The notes: a model not told the origin generated them from the sequence alone. A stretch of DNA of 38,563 nucleotides from an uncultured Caulobacterales bacterium (GCA_938003545.1 CALKXY010000016.1:1-38563); one strand, 5' to 3'; shown: positions 8,566 to 18,134, numbered from the stretch's first letter. Numbers and translations are program-made.

Positions 8566-10050
8566 ATGCGCTTGTTTCTGCTTACCCTGACCGCGATGAC
8601 TGCAGGCTTGATTGGCTGCGCCGAGACTAAAAATTCGAACAGTGAATTAGATGAAGCATTGACGGCGAAGACCATTACACAAACGCAAAAAGTCGCACTC
8701 TCAGATTACCGCGGGAAAAAGCCTAACATCGTTCTCTTATTCGCAGATGACGCAGGATATGATGACTTCGGATTTCACGGCAGTAAAGTCATGAAGACCC
8801 CTCACCTCGACAGTATAGCTAAAGATGGCATGATCTTCCGCCAAGCCTATGTTTCTGATCCAACATGTGGACCTTCCAGAGCCGGCTTGCTGACAGGTCG
8901 TTATCAGCAAAAATTTGGCTTCGAAGAGAATAACGTACCTAACTTCATGAGCCCTAATTCCAAATTCTTGGGTGCAGATATGGGAATCCCGCTCTCAGAA
9001 AAAACGATGGGCGATCGACTGCAAGCTTTGGGCTATAAAACGGCGGTCTTTGGAAAATGGCATGTTGGCGGTGCCGACCGATTTCACCCTACAAAACGAG
9101 GCTTTGACGAGTTTTTCGGTTTCCGTGGGGGGCGACGCAGCTATTTCAAACGTAAAGTCGAGGGTACAATAAAAGAAGACCTAGAATACATGGAGCGCGG
9201 CTTCGGTAACCTTGCAGAAACGGACACATACCTAACGGATGCTTTGGGCGAAGCTGCTGTCGACTTTATTGAGGACAATAAAGATAATCCGTTCCTGATA
9301 TTTTTATCTTTCAACGCACCACATACGCCAATGGATGCAAGACCAGAAGATTTAGAGAAATTTCCTGAGTTGGATGGCATTCGAAAAATCAATGCTGCGA
9401 TGACACTCGCCATGGATCGTGCAAGTGGGCAGGTCTTAAACAAACTTGAAGAACTTGGATTGGCTGAGAATACGTTGGTTATTTTCACAAATGATAATGG
9501 CGGACCAACTGATCAAAATGCAGGTAATAATTACCCCTTCAGCGGAACAAAATCTAATCATCTAGAGGGTGGAATTCGAGTGCCATTCGTCGCCAAATGG
9601 CCTGCCGTTATTCCAGCAGGGACTGATTTCGAATATCCCGTCAGTACATTAGATCTTGTGCCAACATTTGTCGCCGCAGGCGGCGGAAAAACAGACGGGT
9701 TAGACAATGTCGATGGCGTAAACTTACTCCCCCATATCGTTGGGGAAGAAACAGAACGTCCACATCAAACACTCTTCTGGAAAAAAGATGCTCGAGCAGC
9801 CGTGCGTGACGGCGACTGGAAACTGATACGTATGCCAGATCGTCCCGCTGAACTTTACGACTTATCCAAGGACACAACTGAGCAAGTTAGCCTTGCGAGC
9901 GAGCACCCTGAAAAAGTGAAAGAACTCTATAAAAAGATTTACAATTGGGAAAAAACACTCGCCCAACCCATGTGGCAACTCGATCGTAAATGGGAAGATT
10001 ATGACATTACCAGAATGGATACTTACCGTTTACCACATGAACAAGATTAA
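8566..10050 (+). CDS. Family S1 (formylglycine-dependent) sulfatase lipoprotein
   Basis: This 494-residue protein has a lipoprotein signal (lipobox LIGC, C18). The alkaline-phosphatase-like sulfatase fold starts at [14 protein letters not shown], whose D61 and D62 are likely calcium ligands. The nucleophile motif C-G-P-S-R (C101) in [15 protein letters not shown] is a canonical formylglycine site, followed by GKWHVGG and [11 protein letters not shown]. It would hydrolyse a sulfate ester on a galactan fragment in the periplasm or on the cell envelope. Activation needs the FGE encoded at 19042-19947. It sits within the galactan operon, with a 65-bp gap on the 5' side and 40 bp before the 2Fe-2S subunit gene. 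The sulfated position cannot be read from sequence. Confidence 0.92.
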   Translation: MRLFLLTLTAMTAGLIGCAETKNSNSELDEALTAKTITQTQKVALSDYRGKKPNIVLLFADDAGYDDFGFHGSKVMKTPHLDSIAKDGMIFRQAYVSDPTCGPSRAGLLTGRYQQKFGFEENNVPNFMSPNSKFLGADMGIPLSEKTMGDRLQALGYKTAVFGKWHVGGADRFHPTKRGFDEFFGFRGGRRSYFKRKVEGTIKEDLEYMERGFGNLAETDTYLTDALGEAAVDFIEDNKDNPFLIFLSFNAPHTPMDARPEDLEKFPELDGIRKINAAMTLAMDRASGQVLNKLEELGLAENTLVIFTNDNGGPTDQNAGNNYPFSGTKSNHLEGGIRVPFVAKWPAVIPAGTDFEYPVSTLDLVPTFVAAGGGKTDGLDNVDGVNLLPHIVGEETERPHQTLFWKKDARAAVRDGDWKLIRMPDRPAELYDLSKDTTEQVSLASEHPEKVKELYKKIYNWEKTLAQPMWQLDRKWEDYDITRMDTYRLPHEQD

Positions 10051-10090
10051 TTGTCACTAAGCGACAACCAAACAACTTTAGGACTTCAAA

Positions 10091-10549
10091 ATGACCATCT
10101 CATTGAAGATTAATGGCAAAGCCGTTTCAACTGACAAAGACCCGGAAACGCCTTTGCTTTGGTTTATTCGGGATGAAGTCAATTTGGTCGGTACTAAATT
10201 TGGCTGCGGCATCGCCCAGTGTGGAGCCTGTACGGTACATGTTGACGGCGTACCCATACGGTCTTGTATTACAGCCATAGAAGACATCGACGGCAGTGAC
10301 GTCACAACCATTGAAGGCTTAGCTTCAGGCGACAAACTACATGCTCTGCAAAAGGCATGGGTAGAACTAGATGTCCCTCAATGCGGATATTGCCAAGCGG
10401 GACAGTTGATGAGTGCGGCAGCCCTACTCGCGGAAAACCCACGTCCGACAGATGAAGACATTGATGTCGCCATGAATGGGAATTTGTGCCGCTGCGGAAC
10501 ATACCCCCGCATACGCGCCGCCATCCACAAAGCTGCGAAGGAAGGGTAA
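10091..10549 (+). CDS. [2Fe-2S] small subunit of a molybdenum aldehyde/isoquinoline-type oxidoreductase
   Basis: This 152-residue protein of the xanthine oxidase family carries two [2Fe-2S] centres. The N-terminal plant-ferredoxin cluster uses C39, C44, C47 and C59 ([13 protein letters not shown]). The C-terminal helical cluster uses C98, C101, C133 and C135 (CGYC and CRCG). All eight ligands are present. It passes electrons from the molybdenum subunit encoded 4 bp downstream. No FAD or cytochrome c subunit is seen nearby, so the final electron acceptor is open. It resembles the IorA type of two-subunit enzyme. AGGA before the ATG supports the start. Confidence 0.92.
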   Translation: MTISLKINGKAVSTDKDPETPLLWFIRDEVNLVGTKFGCGIAQCGACTVHVDGVPIRSCITAIEDIDGSDVTTIEGLASGDKLHALQKAWVELDVPQCGYCQAGQLMSAAALLAENPRPTDEDIDVAMNGNLCRCGTYPRIRAAIHKAAKEG

Positions 10550-10553
10550 TCGC

Positions 10554-12749
10554 ATGTCACAATTCTCCGCCAGCCTCATCTCCCGCCGCTCCCTTTTGAA
10601 AACAAGCGGCGCACTTGTCATTTCTGCATCATTTATATCCAGCTGCGGAAACGCAGACACTTCGGCACGTCCCAACAATACTCCTGCAGACAACATCGAT
10701 ATAAATGCATTTTTGTCGATTGATACCAATGGCATCGCGACAATCTTTGCTCCGAACCCTGAAATTGGTCAGGGTGTAAAAACGTCACTTCCAATGATCA
10801 TTGCTGAAGAACTCGGCATAGCATGGGAGTCTGTCCGTGTTGAACAATCCGAGATTGACTCGAAATATGGAAACCAATCGGCTGGAGGCTCTATGTCAGT
10901 CAACCGTTTGTTCAATCCATTACGCATTGCCGGCGCAAAAGCGCGCATGATGCTAACCCAAGCCGCGGCAAATAAACTCGGCTTGCCGATTGAAGACGCC
11001 ATAGTTGAAAATGGGTTTGTTACGATTGGCGACTCGAGGCTTTCTTTCGGCGAACTTGTAAAAGACGCAGCCTTGCTCCCAGAACCCGACCCAAAGATGA
11101 TCAAACTCAAGGCGGTCAGTGACTTCACACTTCTGGGCAAACGCGTAGGCGGCGTGGATAATCCTTCGATTGTCACAGGCAAACCATTGTTCGGTATCGA
11201 TCAAAAAATTCCAAACATGCATTATGCAACGTACACAAAAAGCCCCGCATATGGCGGCATTCCAAAGACCGTAAATATAGATGAAATCAAAGCCATGCCG
11301 GGTATAACGCATGCTTTTATTGTCGAAGGAAAAGGCGCTCCGGCGGCTCTCAAACCTGGTGTCGCGATTGTCGGCACCTCAACTTGGGCTGTTATCAAAG
11401 CGAGGCGTTCACTCTCTGTTGAATGGAACACTGAGGCGGCTGAAACCTTAGACTGGGACACGTTTGTAAATGACGCAAAGGAAACAGTTGCCAAGCCAGG
11501 ACCGCAAATACACAGCGATGGAAATGCTGAAAATGCGTTCAAAACCGCATCAAAAATTATTGAGAGCACTTACTCTTACCCTTTCCTCCCACACGCGGCG
11601 CTAGAGCCACAAAACTGCATCGCAAATGTAACAGGCACAGCGGTTGAAATCTGGGCTCCGACACAAACCCCGACACGCGGTAAAAACCAAATCGCGGCAG
11701 TCTTTGGCTTTGAAAAAGAAAACATCACACTTCATCAAACACGGTGTGGTGGTGGTTTTGGACGACGGCTGGAAAATGATTACATCGCGGAAGCCGTCGC
11801 GATTTCCAAAGCGTCAGGCGTTCCAGTAAAAGTGCAATGGACAAGAGAAGACGATTTTGCGGATGATTATTACCGCCCCGGCGGCGTTCACGGCTGCAAA
11901 GCGGCCTTAAATGAAGACGGTAAACTTGTCGGCTTTAGTAATCACTTCGTTACATTCTCCGCCGATGGGAAAAAACCTTTAGGTCCAGCGGTTTACCCCA
12001 ATCAATTTATGCCACGCCATTTAGTTGATAACTTTAAAGTAGATCAATCACTTCAACCTCTGAAAATGCCTGTTGGCTGGTGGCGTGCCCCGGTTAGCAA
12101 TGCCTTTGCCTTTGTTATAAATGGCGTTCTCAGCGAAGCGGCTCATGCCGCAGGCAAAGATTACAAAGATTTCCTCATTGACCTTATGGGTGATGCGCGC
12201 GTGCTCCCCAAAGGATGGGGTGGAGGCATGGATACGGGACGCGCTGTCGGCGTTATTTCGGATGCCGCGCGCCTTGCAAATTGGGGACGAGACATGCCAA
12301 AGGGCCGCGCCCTTGGTTTAGGTTATTGTTACAGTCACAGCAGTTATGTTGCCGAAGTCGTGGATGTCGAAGTCTTTGAAGATAAAACAATCAAAGTTCA
12401 TAATGTCTGGGTCAGCGCAGATGCGGGCCCAATAATGAACCTGAGCGGCGCAGAACATCAATGCGTCGGGTCAGTGATTGATGCCCTAAGCACAATGATG
12501 AACCTTAAAGTCAATATTAAAGATGGAGTTGTTCAAGAGCAAAATTTTGACACTTACCCGCTTATGCGCTCGACGAATGCGCCCAATATTGAAGTTAATT
12601 TCATTGAGACAGCATTGAAACCGACGGGATTGGGAGAGCCCGCATTCCCGCCTCTTGCTCCCGCTGTATGTCATGCGATTTTCAATGTGACGGGGGACCG
12701 AATTTACGACATGCCTCTGTCAAAGTCGGGCTATTCGTTCTCGACTTAG
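10554..12749 (+). CDS. Molybdopterin large subunit of an aldehyde/isoquinoline-type oxidoreductase (Tat-exported)
   Basis: This 731-residue protein opens with a twin-arginine signal (SRRSLLK) and a hydrophobic stretch ending in ISSC, so export in folded form, possibly as a lipoprotein, is expected. It carries the molybdopterin-binding text CGGGFGRRLENDY and, near the C-terminus, GLGEPAFPPLAPAV with the catalytic Glu (about E695). The family hydroxylates aldehydes or N-heterocycles using water. An upstream in-frame ATG at 10476 overlaps the small-subunit gene by 74 bp. The ATG at 10554 is preferred because it places the Tat signal at the N-terminus. A periplasmic aldehyde oxidase in a galactan operon suggests oxidation of a sugar aldehyde, perhaps 3,6-anhydrogalactose, but this is only inference. 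Confidence 0.9.
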   Translation: MSQFSASLISRRSLLKTSGALVISASFISSCGNADTSARPNNTPADNIDINAFLSIDTNGIATIFAPNPEIGQGVKTSLPMIIAEELGIAWESVRVEQSEIDSKYGNQSAGGSMSVNRLFNPLRIAGAKARMMLTQAAANKLGLPIEDAIVENGFVTIGDSRLSFGELVKDAALLPEPDPKMIKLKAVSDFTLLGKRVGGVDNPSIVTGKPLFGIDQKIPNMHYATYTKSPAYGGIPKTVNIDEIKAMPGITHAFIVEGKGAPAALKPGVAIVGTSTWAVIKARRSLSVEWNTEAAETLDWDTFVNDAKETVAKPGPQIHSDGNAENAFKTASKIIESTYSYPFLPHAALEPQNCIANVTGTAVEIWAPTQTPTRGKNQIAAVFGFEKENITLHQTRCGGGFGRRLENDYIAEAVAISKASGVPVKVQWTREDDFADDYYRPGGVHGCKAALNEDGKLVGFSNHFVTFSADGKKPLGPAVYPNQFMPRHLVDNFKVDQSLQPLKMPVGWWRAPVSNAFAFVINGVLSEAAHAAGKDYKDFLIDLMGDARVLPKGWGGGMDTGRAVGVISDAARLANWGRDMPKGRALGLGYCYSHSSYVAEVVDVEVFEDKTIKVHNVWVSADAGPIMNLSGAEHQCVGSVIDALSTMMNLKVNIKDGVVQEQNFDTYPLMRSTNAPNIEVNFIETALKPTGLGEPAFPPLAPAVCHAIFNVTGDRIYDMPLSKSGYSFST

Positions 12750-12775
12750 TCAGGCATCAAGCCAAAACGTAAATC

Positions 12776-13825
12776 TCACTTCAGAATGGCAACGCTAATC
12801 GCGTTGCCTATTCCAGTGTGTTCTGATGAGAGATGAAGTGCACCCGTTTCGGAATCAATTTCCCAGACGCCAATATGACCTTCATCGGATCCTGTAACTA
12901 AAAATCTACCGTCTTCTGACATAGCCCAATCCCGAATTTCACCGAAATCCATTGAGATCATTTGATTGAGTAATAGACGCCGATCCTCCAAGACTTTGAA
13001 GACCGCCATATCTTGTCGATCTCGATTGAATGCGTAGAGCCAACGTCCATCAGGCGTGATGTGTACGTCACTACTTTTATCTTTTGCGCCATCCGATGTA
13101 CTTGCGATAATTTGCTTTGGAACGTCGCTTAACGCGCCGGTCACGGGGTCAATATCGAAAACCGCGACTTCACTCGTGATCTGCAACAAAACGTAAAGTG
13201 ACTGTCCATCTGGATGGAACTCTAAATGCCTAGGTCCGCCTTTAATCATCACTTTCGGCACTGCCATTGGCGTAACATCGGATGCTTCGACATCGAACTG
13301 CATCAACGTATTTTTCATACATGCTGCGTAGGCCCATTTTCCATTTGGATGCGGTCGGAATTGGTGCGCCCATCCACATGCGAAGTCCTGAGGCGTTTCA
13401 AAAACTAAATCATTTAAACGTCTGACTGACAGAATATCATCCGCCCAATGCGCGGTGTAAACTAACTGCCCGTCTGGCGAGACTTCAACGGCGGTTGGGT
13501 CACGTCCGATATCTTGCGTGATTAGGGTATCACTAATACCAGTATTCAACCCGTTGAAGTTCAAAACGGATAACTGCTTTGCCCCTAGGCCATATAAGAA
13601 GCCCTGTTTGGTACCTCTGACATAATTTATAGCGTCCACGTTTATCTGTTTGCTTTCGCCGAGCACCAAATGTTCCGAATCGAGGGAGACCAGCGTCAAC
13701 GGACCGTCCTTCACCCCAATGGCGATGACCGAGTCATAGGAGGTCACATCAAGCGTTTGAGACACGCATCCAATCAGAATCAAGGCCGTAGCCGATGCAC
13801 TAAAAACCTGCCGAAGGTTTACCAA
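12776..13825 (-). CDS. Beta-propeller lactonase-family lipoprotein (Pgl/YVTN type)
   Basis: This 349-residue protein has a short signal with lipobox LIGC (C19). Repeated propeller blades follow, such as VEVSPDGQLVYTAHW, FRPHPNGKWAYAACM, LEFHPDGQSLYVLL and VHITPDGRWLYAFNRD. These are typical of the seven-bladed lactonase family that includes 6-phosphogluconolactonase Pgl. The signal implies an envelope location, so the substrate would be an unphosphorylated lactone, perhaps from extracytoplasmic sugar oxidation. It starts with TTG, overlapping the dehydratase stop by 7 bp, which indicates translational coupling. It converges with the molybdenum subunit gene, 26 bp away. Some proteins of this fold are not lactonases, so the activity is tentative. 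Confidence 0.72.
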   Translation of the reverse strand: MVNLRQVFSASATALILIGCVSQTLDVTSYDSVIAIGVKDGPLTLVSLDSEHLVLGESKQINVDAINYVRGTKQGFLYGLGAKQLSVLNFNGLNTGISDTLITQDIGRDPTAVEVSPDGQLVYTAHWADDILSVRRLNDLVFETPQDFACGWAHQFRPHPNGKWAYAACMKNTLMQFDVEASDVTPMAVPKVMIKGGPRHLEFHPDGQSLYVLLQITSEVAVFDIDPVTGALSDVPKQIIASTSDGAKDKSSDVHITPDGRWLYAFNRDRQDMAVFKVLEDRRLLLNQMISMDFGEIRDWAMSEDGRFLVTGSDEGHIGVWEIDSETGALHLSSEHTGIGNAISVAILK

Positions 13826-14973
13826 TTTGTAAAACTACCATCTGGTTTCTTCATGCGAGGTGGCTCCCATAATTGTAGCTTACTTTTCTTTAGGCGTTCC
13901 TCATTTACAATCACGCCATGACCCGGCGCTTCACTGATTGGGAATTGCCCAGCCGTCGCCACAGGGACGCCTTGGAAAAAATCGCTCACGTCTTGCTCCG
14001 TGCGCCCGTAGGGCGGAACCTCGTAAAATGAGAAGTTCGGTAAAGCTGCAGAAACTTGAAGCGTTGCAGCGGTACAGATGGGTCCTAATGGATCATGCGG
14101 CATAACATCAATATAATGCGCCTCAGCCATCGCAGCCACTTTCATGGCTTCCGTAATCCCTCCAACATTACAAATATCAATCCTTGCGAAATCAGTCAGA
14201 CCCTTCTCGATATATGGCATGAACTGCCACTTGCTTGAGAACTCTTCGCCAATTGCAAAGGGAATATCCGTCATCTTGCGAAGGGCTTCATAGGCTGCTG
14301 GCGCTTCGGCGCGGATCGGTTCCTCAAGAAAATCAATCGTTCCCGGGGGCATTTTTTGACAAAACGAAGCTGCCTCGGCAACCGAAAAACGATGGTGGTA
14401 ATCAATACCCAGCATAATGTCGGGACCAATTTCCTGGCGGATTTCCGTTAAAATACCCGCTGACTTTGATATAGCTTTGCGCACATCCCATGTCGTTGCG
14501 TGTTCAATCGTTCCCAGATCATCAGCAGCCGTTCGGACAACCGTCCAACCCTCTTTGACAAACATCTTCACCTCTTCGATCAAACTCTCGTCGTGAGGTT
14601 TGATTGAGGTAATGAAACAGGGAATATGGTCGCGTTGTTTCCCACCCAAAAGCCGATGAATAGGGACATTCAAGGCTTTGCCTGCAATATCCCATAAAGC
14701 TATATCAATCGCCGAAATCGCAGCCGTAAGGACTCGGCCTCCTTCGAAATATTGCCCACGGTAAAGCTCCTGCCAAATCGCGCCAATATTGACCGCACTT
14801 TTGCCAATTAGGAAATCTTTGAAATGCTCAATCGCACCTGCAACAGCTAACTCACGACTAGAGAGGCCCGATTCCCCCCAACCAAAGATACCTTCATCGG
14901 TTTCGACCTTGACCATGCAAAGATTTCTCTGCCCGACCCAAGCGGGGTAGACCTTAATATCAGTAATCTTCAT
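13819..14973 (-). CDS. dgoD: Galactonate dehydratase family protein (enolase superfamily)
   Basis: This 384-residue protein is close in length to DgoD of E. coli (382). It shows GWGE, the acid/base text GIDYHHRF (D191, H193), metal ligands E217 (LEEP) and E243 (IGEEFS), and H293 in MPHDPLGPI, matching the DgoD pattern. The predicted reaction is D-galactonate to 2-keto-3-deoxy-D-galactonate, the second entry to that pool besides the cycloisomerase at 5659. A longer reading from 15003 exists. The ATG at 14973 is preferred because GGAG lies 7 bases before it and it gives the family N-terminus MKIT. The segment around residues 145-165 departs from E. coli DgoD, with Arg where that enzyme has the KLN lysine. 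A related aldonate could therefore be the substrate. Confidence 0.78.
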   Translation of the reverse strand: MKITDIKVYPAWVGQRNLCMVKVETDEGIFGWGESGLSSRELAVAGAIEHFKDFLIGKSAVNIGAIWQELYRGQYFEGGRVLTAAISAIDIALWDIAGKALNVPIHRLLGGKQRDHIPCFITSIKPHDESLIEEVKMFVKEGWTVVRTAADDLGTIEHATTWDVRKAISKSAGILTEIRQEIGPDIMLGIDYHHRFSVAEAASFCQKMPPGTIDFLEEPIRAEAPAAYEALRKMTDIPFAIGEEFSSKWQFMPYIEKGLTDFARIDICNVGGITEAMKVAAMAEAHYIDVMPHDPLGPICTAATLQVSAALPNFSFYEVPPYGRTEQDVSDFFQGVPVATAGQFPISEAPGHGVIVNEERLKKSKLQLWEPPRMKKPDGSFTNW

Positions 14974-15029
14974 GGATTCTCCAATCGAGATTGAGGTAAA
15001 CACACACCTCGCACTTACTTATGCTTTGC

Positions 15030-15044
15030 AAACATATGATGTTT
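15030..15044 (+). promoter_or_regulatory. Putative GntR operator, copy 2 (dehydratase/transporter divergent promoter)
   Basis: AAACATATGATGTTT is the exact reverse complement of copy 1. It lies between the divergent dehydratase (start 14973) and transporter genes. It overlaps a candidate plus-strand promoter, TTGCAA at 15026-15031 with TATAAA at 15047-15052, whose 15-bp spacer is short. One bound dimer could control both directions. Confidence 0.65.
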
Positions 15045-15106
15045 AGTATAAAACTACGTATAACAAAGCAAGAATTACAAATGAGGCACGGCCTCTGGGG
15101 ATGATG

Positions 15107-16663
15107 ATGAGCCAAACTAGTTTCGCCCGCAATGCAACGATGTTTGCATTCTTCGCTGCTTTTGGAGGGTTTGTCTTCGGATTAGATGCCGCAAACCTTT
15201 CTGGCGCCATTCGATTCGTAAGTGCTGAATATGGCCTGACCAGCTCACAACAAGGGACGGTCGCCTCTTCAGCCCTCTACGGCGTTATTGTCGCTCTCTT
15301 CATTACAGGGATGTTGTGCGAAAAATATGGACGCCGAGCGGTCCTTATCTCAATTGCTTGCACATATGCCATTTCAACCCTCCTCTCCGCCTTTGCGGCG
15401 AACTATCATATGCTTGTCGTCGGACGGTTTATCGGAGGGGTCGCATTCGCATCCCTTACCGTCTCAGCCATGTATATCGGGGAGATCGCACCCGCGGACA
15501 AGCGAGGGAAATATGTTTCGACGGCACAATTGCTTATCGTATTGGGTAGCCTTGTCGCTTTCATCGTCAATTACTTTCTTGTCAAATCTCTACCTACGTC
15601 CACATGGCTAACGGAAAACAACATCTGGCGCTACATGCTCGGATTTGAACTCATCGCGAACGTAATTTGGATTGCGATGCTCATAAAAATTCCAAGATCT
15701 CCACGTTGGTTGATAAAACAAGAGCGCACATCAGAGGCCCAAGCAATCCTATCTGAAATACAGCCCGCTGAAGAAATTGATGCGGCTGTCAGTCAAATTC
15801 AGGCCTCACTAGATAAAGACCCAAAAACAACGCCTTTGGAGCAATTGAAAATTTTGTTCAGCGGGAAGATGAGCTTCGTCGTTTGGATTGCCGTCATATA
15901 TGCCGTTGTCCAAGGTGCGACGGGTATGAATGCCGTAAACTTCTTTGCGCCTATCGTTTTCGAACAAATCGGCATGAGTACGGATGGTGCGTTCTTCCAA
16001 ACAATCATCTTTGGTGCGATCGGCGTTATTTTCACAATTGTAGCTATTCTATTAGTCGAAAAACTAGGGCGTCGGTTCCTAACTCTCGCGGGCCTAACTC
16101 TCGTGGTAATCGCCCATAGTTCTAGCTGGTATGGCTTCAGCAGTGCTACATATGAACTATCCCCGGCCGCTATTACCGAGTTAGCGCAGCAAGATGTGGA
16201 CACATCGAAATTGATCCAATTTAGCGGCAAAACGTATGAATCAGATTTTGCTTTGAAATCAGACTTGGCGTCGATCTACACAGCTCAAGAGCTTCCACTT
16301 GTCAGCGGCCCGATTATCAACGCCACAATCGACATCAACCCTTACCTGGTCCTGTTTGGTATTTTCGCCTTCATGGCCGCGTTTAGTGTTTCGATTGGCC
16401 CCATAATGTGGGTCATATTCTCGGAGATTTTCCCGATCAGCGTTAGAAGTGTCGCCCTTCCCTTTGCTGCCCTTGTTCAAACATTTTCGAGTGTCGCGAT
16501 CACAAAGCTATTCCCATGGCAGTTAGAGACCCTTGGGGCGGCGAATATATTCCTTACCTATGGCATTGTTGGACTATTTGGCCTCATCTTAATGTTCTTC
16601 ATCCTGCCAGAGACTAAGGGTAAATCCATTGAGCAAATTGAACGTGACCTGATTAAGGCGTAA
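15107..16663 (+). CDS. MFS sugar-porter family transporter
   Basis: About 518 residues with roughly 12 membrane segments. Sugar-porter signatures are visible: EKYGRR after helix 2, a GRFIGGVAFASL segment, PRSPRWLI before the central loop, EKLGRR, and PETKGKS after the last helix. It should bring a monosaccharide, probably galactose or anhydrogalactose, across the inner membrane. A polar stretch of about 60 residues in the second half (after SSSWYGF, before INPYLVLFG) is longer than in typical members and may be a periplasmic loop. Three ATG codons are in tandem at 15101, 15104 and 15107. The last has the best spacing from GGGG at 15097-15100. It leads the operon with the SDR, dgoA, dgoK and FGE genes. 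Confidence 0.9.
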   Translation: MSQTSFARNATMFAFFAAFGGFVFGLDAANLSGAIRFVSAEYGLTSSQQGTVASSALYGVIVALFITGMLCEKYGRRAVLISIACTYAISTLLSAFAANYHMLVVGRFIGGVAFASLTVSAMYIGEIAPADKRGKYVSTAQLLIVLGSLVAFIVNYFLVKSLPTSTWLTENNIWRYMLGFELIANVIWIAMLIKIPRSPRWLIKQERTSEAQAILSEIQPAEEIDAAVSQIQASLDKDPKTTPLEQLKILFSGKMSFVVWIAVIYAVVQGATGMNAVNFFAPIVFEQIGMSTDGAFFQTIIFGAIGVIFTIVAILLVEKLGRRFLTLAGLTLVVIAHSSSWYGFSSATYELSPAAITELAQQDVDTSKLIQFSGKTYESDFALKSDLASIYTAQELPLVSGPIINATIDINPYLVLFGIFAFMAAFSVSIGPIMWVIFSEIFPISVRSVALPFAALVQTFSSVAITKLFPWQLETLGAANIFLTYGIVGLFGLILMFFILPETKGKSIEQIERDLIKA

Positions 16664-16693
16664 GGCCTTTTCACGTAAGAAAAAGATCACGAT

Positions 16694-17473
16694 ATGAGTT
16701 CACGTCTTAAAGATGAAATTGCAATTGTTACTGGCGGAGCAGATGGTATCGGCCGTGCAATTGTAGAGATGTTCTGCGCCCAAGGCGCGAAAGTCTGCAT
16801 CGCAGACATCAATGAAGACTTAGGACAAGAACTAGCACGTGACCTGACGGCGAAAGGCTTCGATACTTTTTTTTCAAATGTCGACGTCGGGAATATCAGC
16901 CAAGTCAACGCAATGGTTGAAGCGACAAACACCCGATTTGGCGCACCGTCAATCCTTATCAATAATGCGGGATGGATACCGATGACCGCAGAGCCTTTGG
17001 ATGCGGAAGATGACATGTGGCAGCGTTTATTTAGATGTAATCTTGATGGCATGTGGAATTGCGCTCGTGCAGTCATACCACAAATGAAAGTCGCGAATAA
17101 GGGCAGCATTGTAAATTTAGGTTCTGTCCATTCACATCAAATTGTTAAAGGGCATTTCCCTTATGCTGTTACAAAACATGCGGTCGTAGGGCTTACGCGC
17201 AGTCTTGCAGTTGAATATGCGAAAAACAAAATTCGCGTAAATACGCTCTGCCCCGGCATGGTTGAAACGCCGACGGCCCTGAAAGGCTGGAGTGAAACTG
17301 AGGATCCAGAGGGGCTTCGTCAGGCTGTCGCTAACCTACATCCGCTACAAATGAACGCCGTTCCAAAAGACATGGCCTATGCTGCCGTCTTCCTTGCGAG
17401 CCAAGAGGCACGATTTATGACAGGTCAGAGCCTGATCATTGATGGTGGCCGTTCCATTCTTTACCACGATTAA
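16694..17473 (+). CDS. SDR-family oxidoreductase, candidate galactose dehydrogenase
   Basis: This 259-residue classical short-chain dehydrogenase has the cofactor motif TGGADGIG, the structural NNAG, the catalytic Tyr-Lys pair in YAVTK, and a Ser in NLGSVHS. The C-terminal text FMTGQSLIIDGG is typical. Asp in CIADIN after the second strand favours NAD. Placed 30 bp after the sugar transporter and 13 bp before dgoA, it is a good candidate for galactose 1-dehydrogenase, giving galactonolactone for the lactonase. Alternatives are 2-keto-3-deoxy-L-galactonate 5-dehydrogenase of the L-anhydrogalactose route or another polyol dehydrogenase. SDR substrates cannot be assigned from motifs. Confidence 0.85.
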   Translation: MSSRLKDEIAIVTGGADGIGRAIVEMFCAQGAKVCIADINEDLGQELARDLTAKGFDTFFSNVDVGNISQVNAMVEATNTRFGAPSILINNAGWIPMTAEPLDAEDDMWQRLFRCNLDGMWNCARAVIPQMKVANKGSIVNLGSVHSHQIVKGHFPYAVTKHAVVGLTRSLAVEYAKNKIRVNTLCPGMVETPTALKGWSETEDPEGLRQAVANLHPLQMNAVPKDMAYAAVFLASQEARFMTGQSLIIDGGRSILYHD

Positions 17474-17486
17474 TTTAAGGCACATT

Positions 17487-18134
17487 ATGTCACTGACCGA
17501 AAAATTCCATGCCAGTATGGAAGCCTTCCCCTGCGTGGCAATTCTGCGCGGCTTAGAACCGTCTGATGCCTTAGAGATAGGGCAAGCCTTATTTGATAAT
17601 GGCTTCCGCATGATCGAAGTGCCTTTAAATTCACCCGATCCTTACAAAAGCATCGAAATTCTGGCCAAAGCCTTTGGCGATGAAGCCATCATCGGGGCTG
17701 GCACTGTCCTTACGGAGCAAGCAGTTACCGAAGTTCAAAACGCAGGTGGGGAAATCATTGTCTCGCCCAATATGAATGAAGCGGTCATCAAAGCAACCAA
17801 GGCAAAAGGTATGTTATCTGCGCCAGGCGTACAGACACCATCTGAGGCTTTCGGCGCGATTCAAGCCGGCGCAGATGCCATTAAATTTTTTCCCGGTGAA
17901 GCGATTACGCCTGCGATTTTCAAGGCTATGAAAGCCGTTCTTCCATCAGAATTTCCGACATTGATTGTTGGCGGCATCCGTCCTGAACTGATGGAGAACT
18001 ACCTAAAATCTGGCGCCTCAGGGTTCGGAATTGGGTCTGGCGTTTTTAAAGCTGGTGACAGCGTCAAAACCGTTCAAGAAAAATCAGTTGGCTTCAAATT
18101 AGAACTCATAAAACAAAAGATTATTTCAGCATAA
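17487..18134 (+). CDS. dgoA: 2-dehydro-3-deoxy-6-phosphogalactonate (KDPGal) aldolase
   Basis: This 215-residue class I aldolase is near the E. coli DgoA length of 205. It aligns in text: AILRGLEPSDAL, IEVPLNSP, IIGAGTVLT, IVSPNMNEAVIKA and the Schiff-base lysine in AGADAIKFFPG (K133). It would cleave KDPGal to pyruvate and glyceraldehyde-3-phosphate. An upstream in-frame ATG at 17439 lies inside the SDR gene. The ATG at 17487 is chosen because it gives the family N-terminus and does not overlap. The stop overlaps the dgoK start by one base (TAATG). KDPG aldolase (Eda) is a close relative, but EVPLNSP and the dgoK neighbour favour KDPGal. Confidence 0.92.
   Translation: MSLTEKFHASMEAFPCVAILRGLEPSDALEIGQALFDNGFRMIEVPLNSPDPYKSIEILAKAFGDEAIIGAGTVLTEQAVTEVQNAGGEIIVSPNMNEAVIKATKAKGMLSAPGVQTPSEAFGAIQAGADAIKFFPGEAITPAIFKAMKAVLPSEFPTLIVGGIRPELMENYLKSGASGFGIGSGVFKAGDSVKTVQEKSVGFKLELIKQKIISA

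Noticed and set aside
10476-10553. N-terminal extension of the molybdenum subunit from an upstream ATG
   Set aside because: It overlaps the small-subunit gene and would bury the Tat signal. The ATG at 10554 fits both spacing and signal.
14974-15003. Longer start for the galactonate dehydratase
   Set aside because: The ten extra residues precede the family N-terminus MKIT, and GGAG is placed for the inner ATG.
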